DNA of 64,000 nucleotides from Typha latifolia (taxonomy: Eukaryota > Streptophyta > Magnoliopsida > Poales > Typhaceae): contig CM034112.1 in the NCBI GenBank assembly GCA_019914945.1, positions 6,766,001 to 6,830,000 of the forward strand, read 5' to 3'. Below, piece after piece: positions 35,769 through 47,307 of this stretch. How positions within the stretch are numbered: position 1 is the stretch's first letter; every line of letters begins with the position of its first letter. Position numbers and translations under genes: made by a program. The notes under the pieces were generated by a model. That model had not been told where the DNA came from. It was given only the letters and a program-made list of their open reading frames with translations, and ran no database searches.

Positions 35769-36119
35769 TTATATTTTACGTGCATATTACTTTAAAATAG
35801 TAGGGATGCAACTATTTAATTCAAAGTCTCATATCTAAATTAATGCACCTTAATCTACAACGTAAGAATGGACATTTAGTCATTAACAGTACTCATAGCA
35901 TTGGTAAAGTGATACGAAGTGGTTGTGGACACTCTTGATGAAACTGCCTTTACAGGTACGAAGGTTAGGGTTGCCTTCTATGAATTATCGGTAAAATCTA
36001 AGTGTACTCGCTAAGCCGGGATAAGCGCAAGGCTTATAATGCACTATCTTAAGAGGACCAATAACCATATACAATTTGAGCATTAATTAATTTGAATTTA
36101 AAATTTTGATATTAAGGTC
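35769..36119. other. Unassigned sequence downstream of the hAT element
   Basis: No gene is visible. By position it could be the 3' end or LTR of the copia element whose RNase H lies before the hAT insertion; a segment such as ACGAAGGTTAGGGTTGCC looks LTR-like. I found no matching 5' LTR in the window. Confidence 0.3.
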
Positions 36120-36750
36120 TAATCCTCTTATCAATTCAAAGTATTTGAATTGTGTTCAAACCATAGGTTCAAGGGTTATTCACCTATACACTTAATTCTA
36201 TTTTGGTTCCACTCTACTTTACAAATTTTCTCAACAAGAGTGGACTCAAACGTTTGTAGATTATTTATCAATTGTTCAATCTTTATTGTATCGATGTCCG
36301 TAATTTCATCAATAGTGGTAACTTTTGTCGAAAACTTTTTGGGTAGGGACCTTGCTAATTGACATTGACTTTGTTACTTAGTTTTGTATAGAACTCATCA
36401 AAGGTCTCATTCTCCTCTATTCAGAGTTTTAACATTAGTTATCAATCTCTAAAGCTTCAAAAGATTAACAGCTATGGTTCCTTCATGTGTAGTTTCTAAT
36501 ATCGTCCAAACATCTTTAGCTATCTCATATTTATAAATTCTTCAAAATTTATCCGAAGAAACACAACTAAAAATAATATTAATGATTTTGCTATTCTAGT
36601 CAATATTTCTAAAATTTAACATATTTCAATACTTAGAGATTTTTCAACTAACTTATCATTCATTAAATGCATCGATACACTCTAACCATTCACAATAGCA
36701 AGTCAAAATTACTCATCTATAGACTTTATAAATGCGAGCTATGAACCGAA
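36120..36750 (-). pseudogene. Copia gag fragment
   Basis: On the minus strand a segment near 36,480-36,540 reads KYEIAKDVWTILETTHEGT, the conserved copia gag (UBN2-type) stretch. It is followed by LLKL, ITNVKTL and, in other frames, FDEFYTKLSN-like pieces down to about 36,200. Multiple stops and shifts occur. It lies just upstream of the PPR gene and may delimit its promoter. Confidence 0.7.
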
Positions 36751-37212
36751 GTTTGCCAAAACACGTGCTTGCCCTTGATATTAGCACCAAAGCACCGTGG
36801 ATTCCTTTCTCAATTGCACACCTCACCATCGGAAGGAATATTTATTAAAAGCAATTGCTGTCGTCTAAATGAGGAAGAAACATTTTCGGCCTCCTCCCAC
36901 TCCTCTTTCGGTATCCTCCGTCGGCCTCGTCATCCTAGTCCTCCTTCGGCCTCCTCCTCGTTCGGCAAGCCGCCGTAGCCGCGTCCTCCTCCTCAACCTT
37001 CAGCATACTCCTCTCCATCGACCTTCTCCTCCTTCAACCCTACTCCTCCTCCATCGTCCTCTTCCTCCTCCTTCGGCAAGCCGCCACAGCCGCTTCCTCT
37101 TAACCCCACTAAACCCAATCTTATAAAGACAAATGGATGCTTCCCCCCTACTAATAATATAGTAGTTGAATAATTGGTTTGATGATAGCAGTCTTTGATC
37201 TTTGACCCATAC
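36751..37212 (+). other. Upstream region of the PPR gene
   Basis: It is a CT-rich, Pro/Ser-coding-like stretch with two copies of TTCGGCAAGCCGCC about 115 bases apart (about 36,960 and 37,073). No supported gene. It probably includes the PPR promoter. Confidence 0.4.
37121..37128 (+). promoter_or_regulatory. Possible TATA box of the PPR gene
   Basis: TTATAAAG lies about 85-90 bases before the ATG at 37,213, allowing a short 5' leader. Position and motif only. Confidence 0.4.
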
Positions 37213-39078
37213 ATGTTTGTAGCTCTAATCCTGCGGAAAGTAGAACGAATCCATCTCCCTTCTATCTCCACAGCAATACCCACTCTCAACTCCTCCAACA
37301 AAGAGATCGCCGCCTACGTCAGCAATGACGACCTCGTGTCCGCGCTCAAGGTGTTCGACACAATGCCCATCCGCACCACGGTCTCCTGGAACTGCCTTCT
37401 CGCCTTCTACTCCAAGAAGCCTGGGAAACTGCTTGATGCACTCAACCTGTTCTACCAAATTCCCCAACCGGATGTTGTCTCATACAACACCCTTCTCTCC
37501 TGCCACTTCCTCAACGGGGACCTCAATGGAGCTCGTCGCCTCTTCTCGTTGATGCCCGTCAAGGACGTTGCCTCGTGGAACACCATGCTCTCTGGCTTAT
37601 CCCGGAATGGTGCCATCCGCGATGCTCACGAGCTGTTCGCTGTGATGCCGGTGAAGAATTCAGTGTCTTGGAATGCCATGGTTTCTGGATTCGTGCAAAT
37701 TGGAGATATGGATTCGGCTGAGGAGTATTTTAATCGAGCTGCTGATAAGAGTGATGTCATTTTGTGGACGACGATGGTTTCTGGGTACATGGATTCTTGG
37801 ATGGTGGAGAAAGCGCAGGAAATGTTTGGGAGAATGCCGATTAGGAATTTGGTTTCATGGAATGCTATGGTTGCTGGGTACATAAGGAATGGGCAGTCAG
37901 AGGATGGGCTGAAGCTTTTTAAGAAGATGGTGGGAGATTCCAAAGTGTGGCCCAATCAGTCTACTTTGAGTAGTGCTCTGCTTGGTTGCAGCAATTTGTC
38001 TGCCCTGGGATTGGGAAAGCAGATCCATCAATTGGCACTGAAATCGCCGTTGATTCTCAGCGTGACTGTTGGTACTTCATTGGTGAGCATGTACTGTAAG
38101 TGCGGTGATTTGGAGGATGCATGCAAGCTATTCAGTGAGATGCACATGAAGGATGTCATTGCCTGGAATGCGATGATTTCTGGTTATGCTCAACATGGAT
38201 ATGGTGTGAAAGCTGTTCAATTGTTTGAGAAGTTGAAAAATGAGGGGATGAAGCCCAATTGGATTACTTTTGTTGCAGTTTTGTCAGCTTGCAACCATGC
38301 CGGGCTTCTTGAGTTTGGAATTCAGTGTTTTGAGTCAATGGAGAAGATTTACGGAGTTCAACACCGTCCAGACCACTATTCCTGCATGGTTGATCTTCTA
38401 TGTCGAGCTGGTTCACTTGCGAAAGCAGTGCACTTGATCAAATCGATGCCCTTTAGACCACATGCTGCTGCTTATGGTACCTTACTGGGTGCTTGCAGGA
38501 TTTATAAGAATTTGGAGTTTGCTGAGTTTGCAGCTCGAAAACTGATTGAGTTGGAGCCACAAAGTGCAGGGGCTTATGTCCAATTGGCCAATCTTTATGC
38601 GACTATGAATCAGTGGGCTGATGTCTCTAGAGTAAGGAGATGGATGAAGGAGAATGAAGTAGTGAAAATGCCTGGATATAGCTGGATTGAAGTCAGGGGT
38701 GTTGTGCATGAGTTCAGATCTAATGATAGAGTTCACTCTCAACTTAATTTAATTCATGAGAAATTGTCGAAGTTAGAGAAGAGGATGAAGGAAATGGGTT
38801 ATATCCCTGATCTTGATTTTGCTTTGCATGATGTGGGGGAGGATCTGAAAAAGTTGATGCTGATGAGGCATAGTGAAAAGCTAGCCATTGCATTTGGGCT
38901 GATCAATACATCCCCAGGGACTACAATACGGGTGTTCAAGAACCTCAGGGTTTGTGGGGATTGCCACAATGCAGCCAAATTAATTTCCAAGATTGAGGAG
39001 CGGGATATCTTCCTACGGGACACTATTCGTTTCCATCATTTCAGAGATGGTGGTTGTTCTTGTGGAGATTACTGGTGA
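37213..39078 (+). CDS. DYW-class pentatricopeptide repeat protein (At4g16835-like)
   Basis: An intact, intronless 621-residue protein. A run of about ten PLS-type PPR motifs starts near residue 35 (for example [37 protein letters not shown]). Near residue 245 comes [20 protein letters not shown], then E/E+ motifs, and a full DYW domain over the last 95 or so residues: HSEKLA...CGDCH (the HxE-CxxC deaminase-like zinc motif) and the end [15 protein letters not shown] proteins bind organellar transcripts and usually specify C-to-U editing. From memory it resembles Arabidopsis At4g16835 (mitochondrial) closely across its length; orthology is inferred. The ATG at 37,213 is chosen because the frame upstream only offers a TTG at 37,195. 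The N-terminus is short, with an Arg/Lys stretch that could be a transit peptide. The first 430 or so bases are GC-rich, the rest AT-rich. Confidence 0.95.
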   Translation: MFVALILRKVERIHLPSISTAIPTLNSSNKEIAAYVSNDDLVSALKVFDTMPIRTTVSWNCLLAFYSKKPGKLLDALNLFYQIPQPDVVSYNTLLSCHFLNGDLNGARRLFSLMPVKDVASWNTMLSGLSRNGAIRDAHELFAVMPVKNSVSWNAMVSGFVQIGDMDSAEEYFNRAADKSDVILWTTMVSGYMDSWMVEKAQEMFGRMPIRNLVSWNAMVAGYIRNGQSEDGLKLFKKMVGDSKVWPNQSTLSSALLGCSNLSALGLGKQIHQLALKSPLILSVTVGTSLVSMYCKCGDLEDACKLFSEMHMKDVIAWNAMISGYAQHGYGVKAVQLFEKLKNEGMKPNWITFVAVLSACNHAGLLEFGIQCFESMEKIYGVQHRPDHYSCMVDLLCRAGSLAKAVHLIKSMPFRPHAAAYGTLLGACRIYKNLEFAEFAARKLIELEPQSAGAYVQLANLYATMNQWADVSRVRRWMKENEVVKMPGYSWIEVRGVVHEFRSNDRVHSQLNLIHEKLSKLEKRMKEMGYIPDLDFALHDVGEDLKKLMLMRHSEKLAIAFGLINTSPGTTIRVFKNLRVCGDCHNAAKLISKIEERDIFLRDTIRFHHFRDGGCSCGDYW

Positions 39079-40499
39079 TGAATATTAGCAGCGATGCTTA
39101 AGGGTTTTTAAACTTGGGAGTGTGCATATAGCACCACGACACACCTTATCCAGTGGATCTCCTTATTAGGTAACATAGTAGTCCATGAATCTTTTTGAAT
39201 TTGAAACTATTTCCAGCATGCTGATAGAAAACTGGTGTTGAAGCTGAAACAACTCAGTTCAGGCAAAAACTGCAAAACTACATTGGAACACGGTTGGTTT
39301 AGAACTATATAAAAGACTTACTCATCAGGATAAGTCTGCCAAATATCATCTCTTTGGGCATCATTAAGCAGTACTTTTTTTTCATCTATATTAGTACATT
39401 AAGGTATACATAAAGAACACATGTAAGTGTAAATTTAGATGTTAATGTTTATGGAATTTAATCAATAAACATTACCTTTTAGTTTTCTATACAGATATAT
39501 AATCTAAACTATATCAATGGATAATTCATATCAAATTGGAAAGAAGCATGTCGCTGAAGTCCTTATTTGTTAGTATCTTTTACTTATTTTGTTATATATA
39601 TGCCTATACATACATATACGTGTATGTGTATATATATAACAATGGATAATTCATACCTCACTTGACCCCTTCAGTTAAGATTCCATTATCTATTTTCGTC
39701 CATAAGATGCCATGTGATAGTCATGTGATAATGAAATGGTCTAGATACCCTTCTATGCATGTGACAACTTAACATAGCTTTTTATAATGACCAAGATATC
39801 CTTAGATAGCTAATTAAAACCCTCTCTCCTTCTCCAATGATAGTTGATCCCAATTCCTACCATTTTCTCCCAAAGTCTACCGCATCCCACCCCATCCACC
39901 ATCTTCTCCAATCTTTCCAACTTTCCACCTCTCATCTCCAATAAAAAGCTAATTTTTCGTTCTTCAAGCTCTAGCACCTTCAATCTTCTCTCTCTATTGG
40001 TATCATTAACCTCTCACCTTCATGTCATCTCTAATTCCTCCTAATGCGCTCACTATCACACCCGTCAAAGATTTGAAGATTTCTATTAAGTTCTCTATCA
40101 CTTTCCTCTTTCCCACCACCTAAACTATCCTAAAAACTATTGAAGATCCAATATAAAGATATGGGCATAAAAAAATAATCTTTTGGGAGGAAGGAAGAAG
40201 AATATGATTCATATATTAGATAAGGAGAGATGTTGGGCGAAAGCAACTCTGACTGCCTCCTCCCTCCCATGACCAAGCTTGGGCTTGAATTCAATGAAGT
40301 TGGGCAGACCCATTGCTGTTGGAGGAGAAAGAAATAGGTTGAGCAAATTCATTACTACTAGAGGAGGAAAAAGATAGTTAGGGGCAATAAGGGAATTTAA
40401 AAAAATTAAAATATTTAATTTAGCTTGGCCATGTAACTATTCTGTCATTACAAGTGGATAGGTAATTTGGTTAATTCACTGATTTCGTTAACGACGTGT
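39079..40499. other. Intergenic region downstream of the PPR gene
   Basis: No gene seen. AATAAA at about 39,465 could be a distant polyadenylation signal. There is a TA-rich microsatellite-like stretch at 39,593-39,640 and a CT-rich stretch at 39,820-40,040. Confidence 0.5.
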
Positions 40500-41215
40500 A
40501 ATGAATACCTTCCTAACCCCACGATTACTCTGAGTCCAAATTTGAAGATAGAATTAGATTTTGATTCACGAGGAGAAAGTTAGGGTTATCGCGGATCTCT
40601 AAAATTAAAAAATAATTTGAGATCAAACGATTAGATGGTCGAGTGCTTTTGGAATTGAGATAGATTCGAAATAGAGAAAGAATCTATCGGGATGGATCAT
40701 GAAAAAGGGAGGCCGAAGAGGCATAGCGATGAATGGCCTAGGGTTATTTCAAGGTGGTGGAGACGGCAATGGTGGAAATCAATGTAATTGATTGAGAAAT
40801 GATAGAAAAGAAGTAGAGTTCTTCCTCAGAGTCAAGGGGTGCGGCCAAACAAGGCGGTAGGCAATAGTGGCCAACCTAGGTGGTGGCTAGGGCTTCCACG
40901 GCTTAGAGGTAGTCAAACAAGGAGAAAGAAAATGATTTTGTGAAAATAATTCAATAATCTAAGATGACTAACTAGGTGCACATCACATCTATTTATAGGT
41001 GGCTCTTTGACTCGACTAGACTTGGCCACAGGTTTGAACATGCTCGAGTATTATTGCTTAACATAAGCAAAATTACTTAATTGAAACACCTAAACTGAGA
41101 TTTCTCGTCGTTAGGCATTCAAATGGTTTTGAGGGCGTTCGAACATCTAAATTAATTTTCTGGCTCTCGAGTAAATGCATTCGAATGGCCTTGAGGGCAT
41201 TTGAATGCCTAATTA
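40500..41215 (-). repeat. Gypsy LTR-like sequence, first copy
   Basis: About 40,510-40,870 repeats directly at 42,245-42,600 (shared GAAATCAATGTAAT near 40,776 and 42,510, and ATAGAAAAGAAGTAGAG). The minus-strand orientation gives a TATA-like CTATAAATAG (about 40,990) upstream of a CT-rich leader, as in chromovirus-1. It also carries GTTCGAAC/CATTCGAATG palindromes at 41,130-41,207. Termini were not defined. Confidence 0.55.
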
Positions 41216-41507
41216 ATTGGTTGATAGTTCATTATTAGAACCGATCAAAGAAGTCTTCCATACTTCATGGGACAGCGGATCTCAGCATAGTAAAGAGGGG
41301 TCATAAAGTTACTGGGGTATGATTACGAAATTGAACACAAGAAGGGCGGAAAATATAGCGGTGAACGCGCTATCGTCCCAACTCGATACTATTGAGCTTG
41401 CAGCATACTCTAATCCTTTATTTCCATTCCTTAAGGAGTTGAGACATGCAAATGCATTTGACCTAGATGAAGTCTATAGAAATATCTTTCCAAACTCGCT
41501 CCGGCAT
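41216..41507 (+). pseudogene. Gypsy RNase H fragment, plus strand
   Basis: It corresponds to chromovirus-1 at about 8,030-8,280: a degraded IIRTDQRS-YFMGQ segment, then GYDYEIEHKKG-like and LAAYSNPLFPFLKEL. Several frames are needed. Same family or close relative of chromovirus-1. Confidence 0.6.
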
Positions 41508-42240
41508 TAGTAAGGGTTGGAGAAGTCCAACTGGTTTCAACGTCTCTAATTTTGCTCGTTGGCACGTCTCGCACTGCACCCCTTCATATGAGCCCATACA
41601 TCCTTCCGCATTCTAGGCCAGTTATAGCTCTGGAGTATTGTGGACGTGGTTAAGCACCCGAGACTGCAACGAAGCAACCGCGAGCACTCGAATGCACCCA
41701 TAGTCCAATAGGATGCTGTATCGGTCCTCTAGCTCTAGATGGTTCTTTGGATCTCTTGCTATCTCTTGCAAGAGACCTTTAATGCTTGGGCCAGCCACAC
41801 TTGCTCTTTCAACTCCTTGAGGAAGGGAAAAATAGGGGTTGAATAGGCAGCAAGTTCAGCCCTATCAGTTTGGCACCATAGCATGTTCGCCACTTGATTC
41901 TTCACGCCTTTCTTGTATTGTAGATCATAATCGTACCCTAAGAGTTTGGTCACCCATCGCTAATATGTCGGGGGTGTGTATTCGTTGACTCATAAAGTAA
42001 AAGAGGCTCCTCTGATCCGTGTGGACGATGAAGCGACACCCATCAAGTATGACCTCCATTTGATAATGGCATGGATAATAGCCAATATTTTCCTTTCGTA
42101 TGTTGAGAATTATTGTGATCTTTCGAACAATGCTTTGCTCATGAACGATATAGGTCGGCCCCCCTAAATAAGAATAACATCTATTCCAACTCCCAATGCA
42201 TCACATTCAATCACAAAGCCCTTGGTGAAGTCATCACATT
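41508..42240 (-). pseudogene. Gypsy RNase H and integrase-finger fragment, minus strand
   Basis: Read leftward: DFTKGFVIECDALGVGIDVI (about 42,220), the RNase H start; KLLGYDYDLQYKKGVKNQVA (41,953 down) and ELAAYSTPIFPFLKEL; then NWPRMRKDVWAHMKGCSARR (about 41,560), an integrase zinc-binding stretch. It is inverted relative to the adjacent plus-strand fragment of the same domain. Confidence 0.7.
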
Positions 42241-42244
42241 CACA

Positions 42245-42600
42245 CCTTCCTAACCCCATGATTACTGCAAGTCTAAATCTGAAGACGGAATTGGATTCTC
42301 ACTCATGAGCATAAAGTTAAAGGTTATCGCGGATTTCCAAAGTTTAGAGTAATTGGAGATCAAACGGGTAGATGGTTGAGTACTTTTGGGATTGAGATAA
42401 ATTTGGAATGGAGAACGAATTTACCGGGATGGATCGTGGAAATAGGAGGTTGAAGAGGCGTGGTGGTGAACGGCTTAGGGTTATGGCAAGGTGATGGAGA
42501 TGGTAATAGTGGAAATCAATGTAATCAGTCGAGAAGTGATAGAAAAGAAGTAGAGCTATTTCCTAGAGTTAAGGGAGTGCGGCCAGACAAAGAGGTAGTG
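42245..42600 (-). repeat. Gypsy LTR-like sequence, second copy
   Basis: Direct repeat of about 40,510-40,870. It stops at 42,600 within the shared GCGGCCAGACAAAGAGGTAG segment, where a different sequence linked to chromovirus-2 begins, which suggests later insertion into it. Confidence 0.6.
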
Positions 42601-42601
42601 A

Positions 42602-42838
42602 TGCAAAACGTGGTGGAGAAAGATGAAAGAGGAAAATAAGAAGGCAAGAAATGGGGTTTCACACCTCCACCCTAAGAAATAGTTTCACACCAAAATTCTC
42701 TAGAGAGCAAAATCACATAAATTTTCATTAGCCTCCAAAGAAAATACAACGGGTCTATATATAGACCTATAATGGAATTAAGCAAAAAACACATTACATA
42801 AGAAATAAACAAAAGATACCTTAAATAAATCAAAATCA
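42602..42838 (-). repeat. Candidate 3' LTR of chromovirus-2
   Basis: On the minus strand the segment starts TGATTTTGATTT and ends GTTTTGCA, with a TATA-like CTATATATAG at 42,755. It follows the chromovirus-2 polyprotein end. No polypurine tract directly precedes it and no 5' partner was found beyond 47.3 kb, so the exact LTR limits are open. Confidence 0.35.
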
Positions 42839-45800
42839 GAACCAGATCCCTATAGGAGGGATCATCAACTGTCGGCGCCTCTTGCGCTGGTACACACGCC
42901 ATCAAGTCTTATCAGTGATGTCTGCATCATTCTCCTCGAGTGGGAGAGAATTCGACTCCGTCGAGTGTGCTGCTCTGCTGCTCTTATACTATAAAGTATC
43001 AGGGTGATGCACCTTCAAACCGTGGCGATCAAGCCACGTGTCATCAGATGTAGAACATCCTTTCCAACGTACTAGATATCGTTAATCTCATCATCTAAAA
43101 TTTTATCAATTTCATCTGCTGTGTTAGATAGAAAATTAGGAAGTGGAGGTAAATAGGGCCTCTCATAAACAAGCTCATTGGTAGGCTCAGTATCTAGTGG
43201 GTTATTTGGGGTAAAATTTGGACTTTTATAAGCTACTAGATCCTCAATATTAAAAGTAAAACTGATGCTGAAATTACTAAAGAGATTTAGAACATAAGCA
43301 TTATCATTAATTTTCTTGAGAATTTTAAAAGGTCCGGCACTTCGTGCATGCAACTTTTTGATAGTTCCAGGTGGGAACCGTTCCGAACATATCTCGACCA
43401 TCACAAAGTCTCCAACATTAAATTCTTTGAATCTCCTTCTTAGATCAGCTCGAATTTTATAATTAGTATTATTTTGAGCAATTCTGTTACTGATTCTTTA
43501 TGCAAATCATGAATATGGATGCAAATGCAGATGTAGACTCAGACAACCTTTGATAATGGGACATAGGAATGAGATCTATAGGTTGTCTAGGTTTGTAACC
43601 ATATATTATCTCAGTTGGACTTAGACCTATTGATCTATTAACAGAATTATTATATGCAAATTCAGCAGTTGACAGTTTTTGATCCCAGTCTCTTAGATTC
43701 TCGTCGACAAGAGTTCTCAGTAGGTTACCTAAGCTCCTATTGACTACTTCAGTTTGCCCATCAGTTTGTGGGTGAAAAACGGTTGAATACTGAAACTTGG
43801 TTCCCATCTAATGCCATAGGGTTTTCTAAAAATAGCTAGTGAATTTCACATCCCTATTTGATACAAGTTTCTAGTAGTCCGTGCAGCTTAACGATTTCAT
43901 CAAAATAGATTTTAGCAACTCGAGAGGCGTCAAAAGTTTAAAAACAGGGTATAAAGTGAGCCGTCTTTAAAAATCGATCCACCACCACAAGAACGGAACC
44001 ATGCTTTCGAATGGTCTTTGGAAGTAAGTCCAAGTATGAAGTCCATACTAACATCTTGCTAAGGACAATTAGGAATAGATAAAGGCGTGTACAATCCTGT
44101 ATTTTGCTTTTGCTGCTTAGCGAGTTGACATGCATGACATCAACTAACAAGTCTCATAACATCTCTCTTTAAGCTTAGCCAGAAAAATCGATGTTCTGTA
44201 GCTTCAATAGTTTTCGCATGCCCAAAATGTCCAGCTAAACCCCAGCATGCAATTCCCAAATTAAAAATTCCCTTAACGAGGTGCTGGGAATGCATAACTT
44301 TCGAGACTTAAATAGATAGCCATCCTGCAAGATGAAACCATCTATTTCTTGAGTCGCTCCATCGCTTAATAAATTGTAAACTTTATGAAAATCCAGACAT
44401 GATTCATAATCAGTTTTGATTTTATCAAACCCTATTAGTTGTGCATTCATCCTTGAAAGAAGAATCATGCGACGACTTAGTGCATCAGCCGCTTTGTTGT
44501 CTGCTCCAGACTTGTGTCGCAAGGTGTACGTATAGTCCTGGAGAAATTTAACCCACCTGCCATGTCTAGCGTTAAGCTTCTTCTAGGAGTTAAGGTAATG
44601 AAGCGCTTCATGGTCAGAGAAGATTACGTATTCTTGAGGAAGCAAATAATGTCTTTAGTGGCGAAGAGATTGAACCACAGCATAAAATTCTTTATCGTAA
44701 GTGGTATACCGTTGTTTAGTTTCATTCAGCTTTTCACTAAAGTAGGTAATCGGATGACCTTCTTGGATCAGGATTCCTTCTATACCAACTCCAGAAGCGT
44801 CACAAGTGACCTCAAAACTTTAGTAAAATTGGGGAGTCGCATGACAGGGGCTTCCACCATTTTTTTTTATTTCAGTGAAAGCTTTAGTGGCACTTGCTGA
44901 CCACTCAAATTCACCTTTCTTGAGGCATTCTGTTATCGGAGCTGTAATGGTACTAAACCCCCTGATAAACCGACGATAGAAGGTAGCAAGTCCATGAAAA
45001 CTTCTCACATCTCTTATGGTACGGAGTTCATGCCATTCATTAATAGCTTTGACCTTATCAGGGTCAGCAGACACTCCTTCAGATGAAATAATGAAATTCA
45101 AGAAAACAACTTTGTTTGTCGAAAGGTATAGCGGCAGACTTGACGAAGATGATCTATATGTTGCTCCTGAGATCGACTATAGATAAGGATGTCATCAAAG
45201 TATACGACTAAAAATTGTCCCATAAAAGGCCGTAATATTTGAGTCATCACTCTCATGAAAATACTCGGAGCATTAGTTAAGCCAAAAAACATAACCGTCC
45301 ATTCATATAACCCATCTTTTGTTTTAAACGCAGTCTTCCATTCATCGTCAGGGCGTATACGAATTTGGTGATAGCCACTTTTTAAATCTATCTTTGAAAA
45401 GATCGTGGTGCCTGCCATCATGTCCAGCATGTCATCCAAACGAAGGATGGGAAAACGGTATTTTACCGTTATTCGATTAATGGCGCGGCTGTCGACGCAT
45501 ATGCGCCAGGTTCCATCTTTCTTTGGCGTTAACAATGTGGGAACTGCGCAAAGACTTAAGCTTTCTTTCAAAAAGCCTTTTCTCAATAACTCGTCAACTT
45601 GCCGTTTGAGTTCAGCATGTTCAGTTCGGTTAAGTCTATAATGAGGCAAGTTAGGAAGAGATGCACTGCACCCAGGACGAAATCGATAGCACGTTGAATA
45701 TCTCTCATTGGTGGCAATTCATCCGAGAGATCCTCTAGAAAGACATCTGAGAATTCCTCAATCACAGCAGTGGTTTCAAAAGGAATCGATTCATTAGGCT

Positions 45801-47307
45801 CATTCAGAATTTCTCGAGCAGCAAGAATTAGAATAGGAGTTCCTTTACTCATCTTGCGTTCAATGCTCCTCGCACTAATCAAGCTAACTTTACTGATAGA
45901 GTGGATGGGATTAGACTTTTTTTCCATCTTACCACTTTTAGGCTGCGGAAGAATTTTGATCTTCTTACCCTCGTGTTTAAACATGCAGATATTTGAACGA
46001 CCATAAATATGCACATCATTATCAAATAGCCAATGATTTCCAAGGATAATTTGACCCATATCCATGGTCAATACATTGCACCAGATTCTATCCTTATAAG
46101 TCATGAATTCAATTGGAACCAAACAACACTCTTTTATTTCAAGCGTGGTTGAATTGATCCATGAAACCTTGTAAGGATTAGGATGGAAAACTGCTCTTAG
46201 GTTTAGTTTTGAAATAATGGTGGAGGACACGACATTTATACAGCTCCCATTATCCACAATTACTTTACAAATTTTGCCTCCAATTTTTGTGAACGTGTGA
46301 AAAATGGAGCTACGCCTCCAATCATCATTGACTTTAGGTTGAGAGAGGGCACATCTAACATGTAACCATGTGGAGCCTATGTGCCTCAGGCATTCTAGGG
46401 TTGTTTCTTCCTCTTCGTCTTCAAAATCTCTTCTTCACTGTCTACATAGTGAACATATCCATCAAAGTCTTGTTCAGAGTCTTTTTCGAAGGGTTCCTTA
46501 ATTAAACTTATTTTATACAGGCTCGCATAATTTGTAGCAACATATCCATAGCCTTAACATTTATAGCATTTGACCCGAGGATTAATCTTAGAAAAGTCTT
46601 TTTCGTCGCTCTTACCTTTGTATTCTATCTTGGATTGTGAAAGGGCTAGGGGTAGATCAATTAAAAGATTTATTGGTAGATTTGGCTTAATGAGGACCTG
46701 TGGAGGATTTATGAATTTGAGGTGGGAGATATTTGTGTTTTAGCTCATTTTTCATATCAACCCAAATTTTAATTGGAAGCTCACCCCTAATTTCACGAAG
46801 ACTCTCAACGTTGGTCCAGTATTGATTTGCTTGCCTAGTCAATTTCATAGCAGCAAACCTGACCTTTCGGATTTTCGACATATTATACAATTTAAAGTAA
46901 CGGTCCATGTCTTTGATCCAGTCCAAGAAGTACTGCGGATATAAGCGATCATCAAACATCGGAGCATCAACTTTAATGCTTTGAAAGTACCGTTCATTAG
47001 GATCTCGCTCATTCCCTTGAAAGTGTTGACGAGGTAAAGGAGTGGGAGATTCACCACGTTCAAGGTCAAGGCAGTAATTATTTTGAGGAGCAGTGTGCTC
47101 ATGGGGTCTTTCTACCCTATGTAGTCGTTCATCGGTCACCCGTTGATACCCAAGCAAAGTATCCTGAGTATCTCTGACTTGTTGAGCTAAGGTACCTAGT
47201 TGACCCATAATATCGTCGAGCTTTTTAATAAGTTCGGGATCCATACTGCTACTGCTGGACTCACTAGAATCACTGAGGAGATAAGCCTTACCTCTACGTG
47301 TTGGCAT
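42839..47307 (-). pseudogene. Chromovirus-2 gag-pol polyprotein relic
   Basis: Starts at ATG 47,307 (MPTRRGKAYLLSDSSES). Gag has SIKVDAPMFDDRLYPQYFLD (about 46,940), then a decayed knuckle CYKC*GYGYVATNY near 46,545, with its His and last Cys replaced. Protease: MDNGSCINVVSST (46,257). RT (45,649-45,098): [35 protein letters not shown] and an intact [11 protein letters not shown] box. RNase [48 protein letters not shown]. Integrase: VVVDRFLKTAHFIPC, HPQTDGQTEVVNRSL with its Glu kept. Then PPGTIKKLHARSAGPFKILK, and in another frame a chromodomain LVRWKGCSTSDDTWLDRHGL (about 43,020-43,080). Only a few shifts and stops break it. It is a distinct chromovirus lineage from chromovirus-1. Confidence 0.9.

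Noticed and set aside
37195..37212. Upstream start (TTG) for the PPR protein
   Set aside because: The codon at 37,195 is TTG. The first ATG in frame is 37,213, and a plant nuclear gene is expected to start at ATG.
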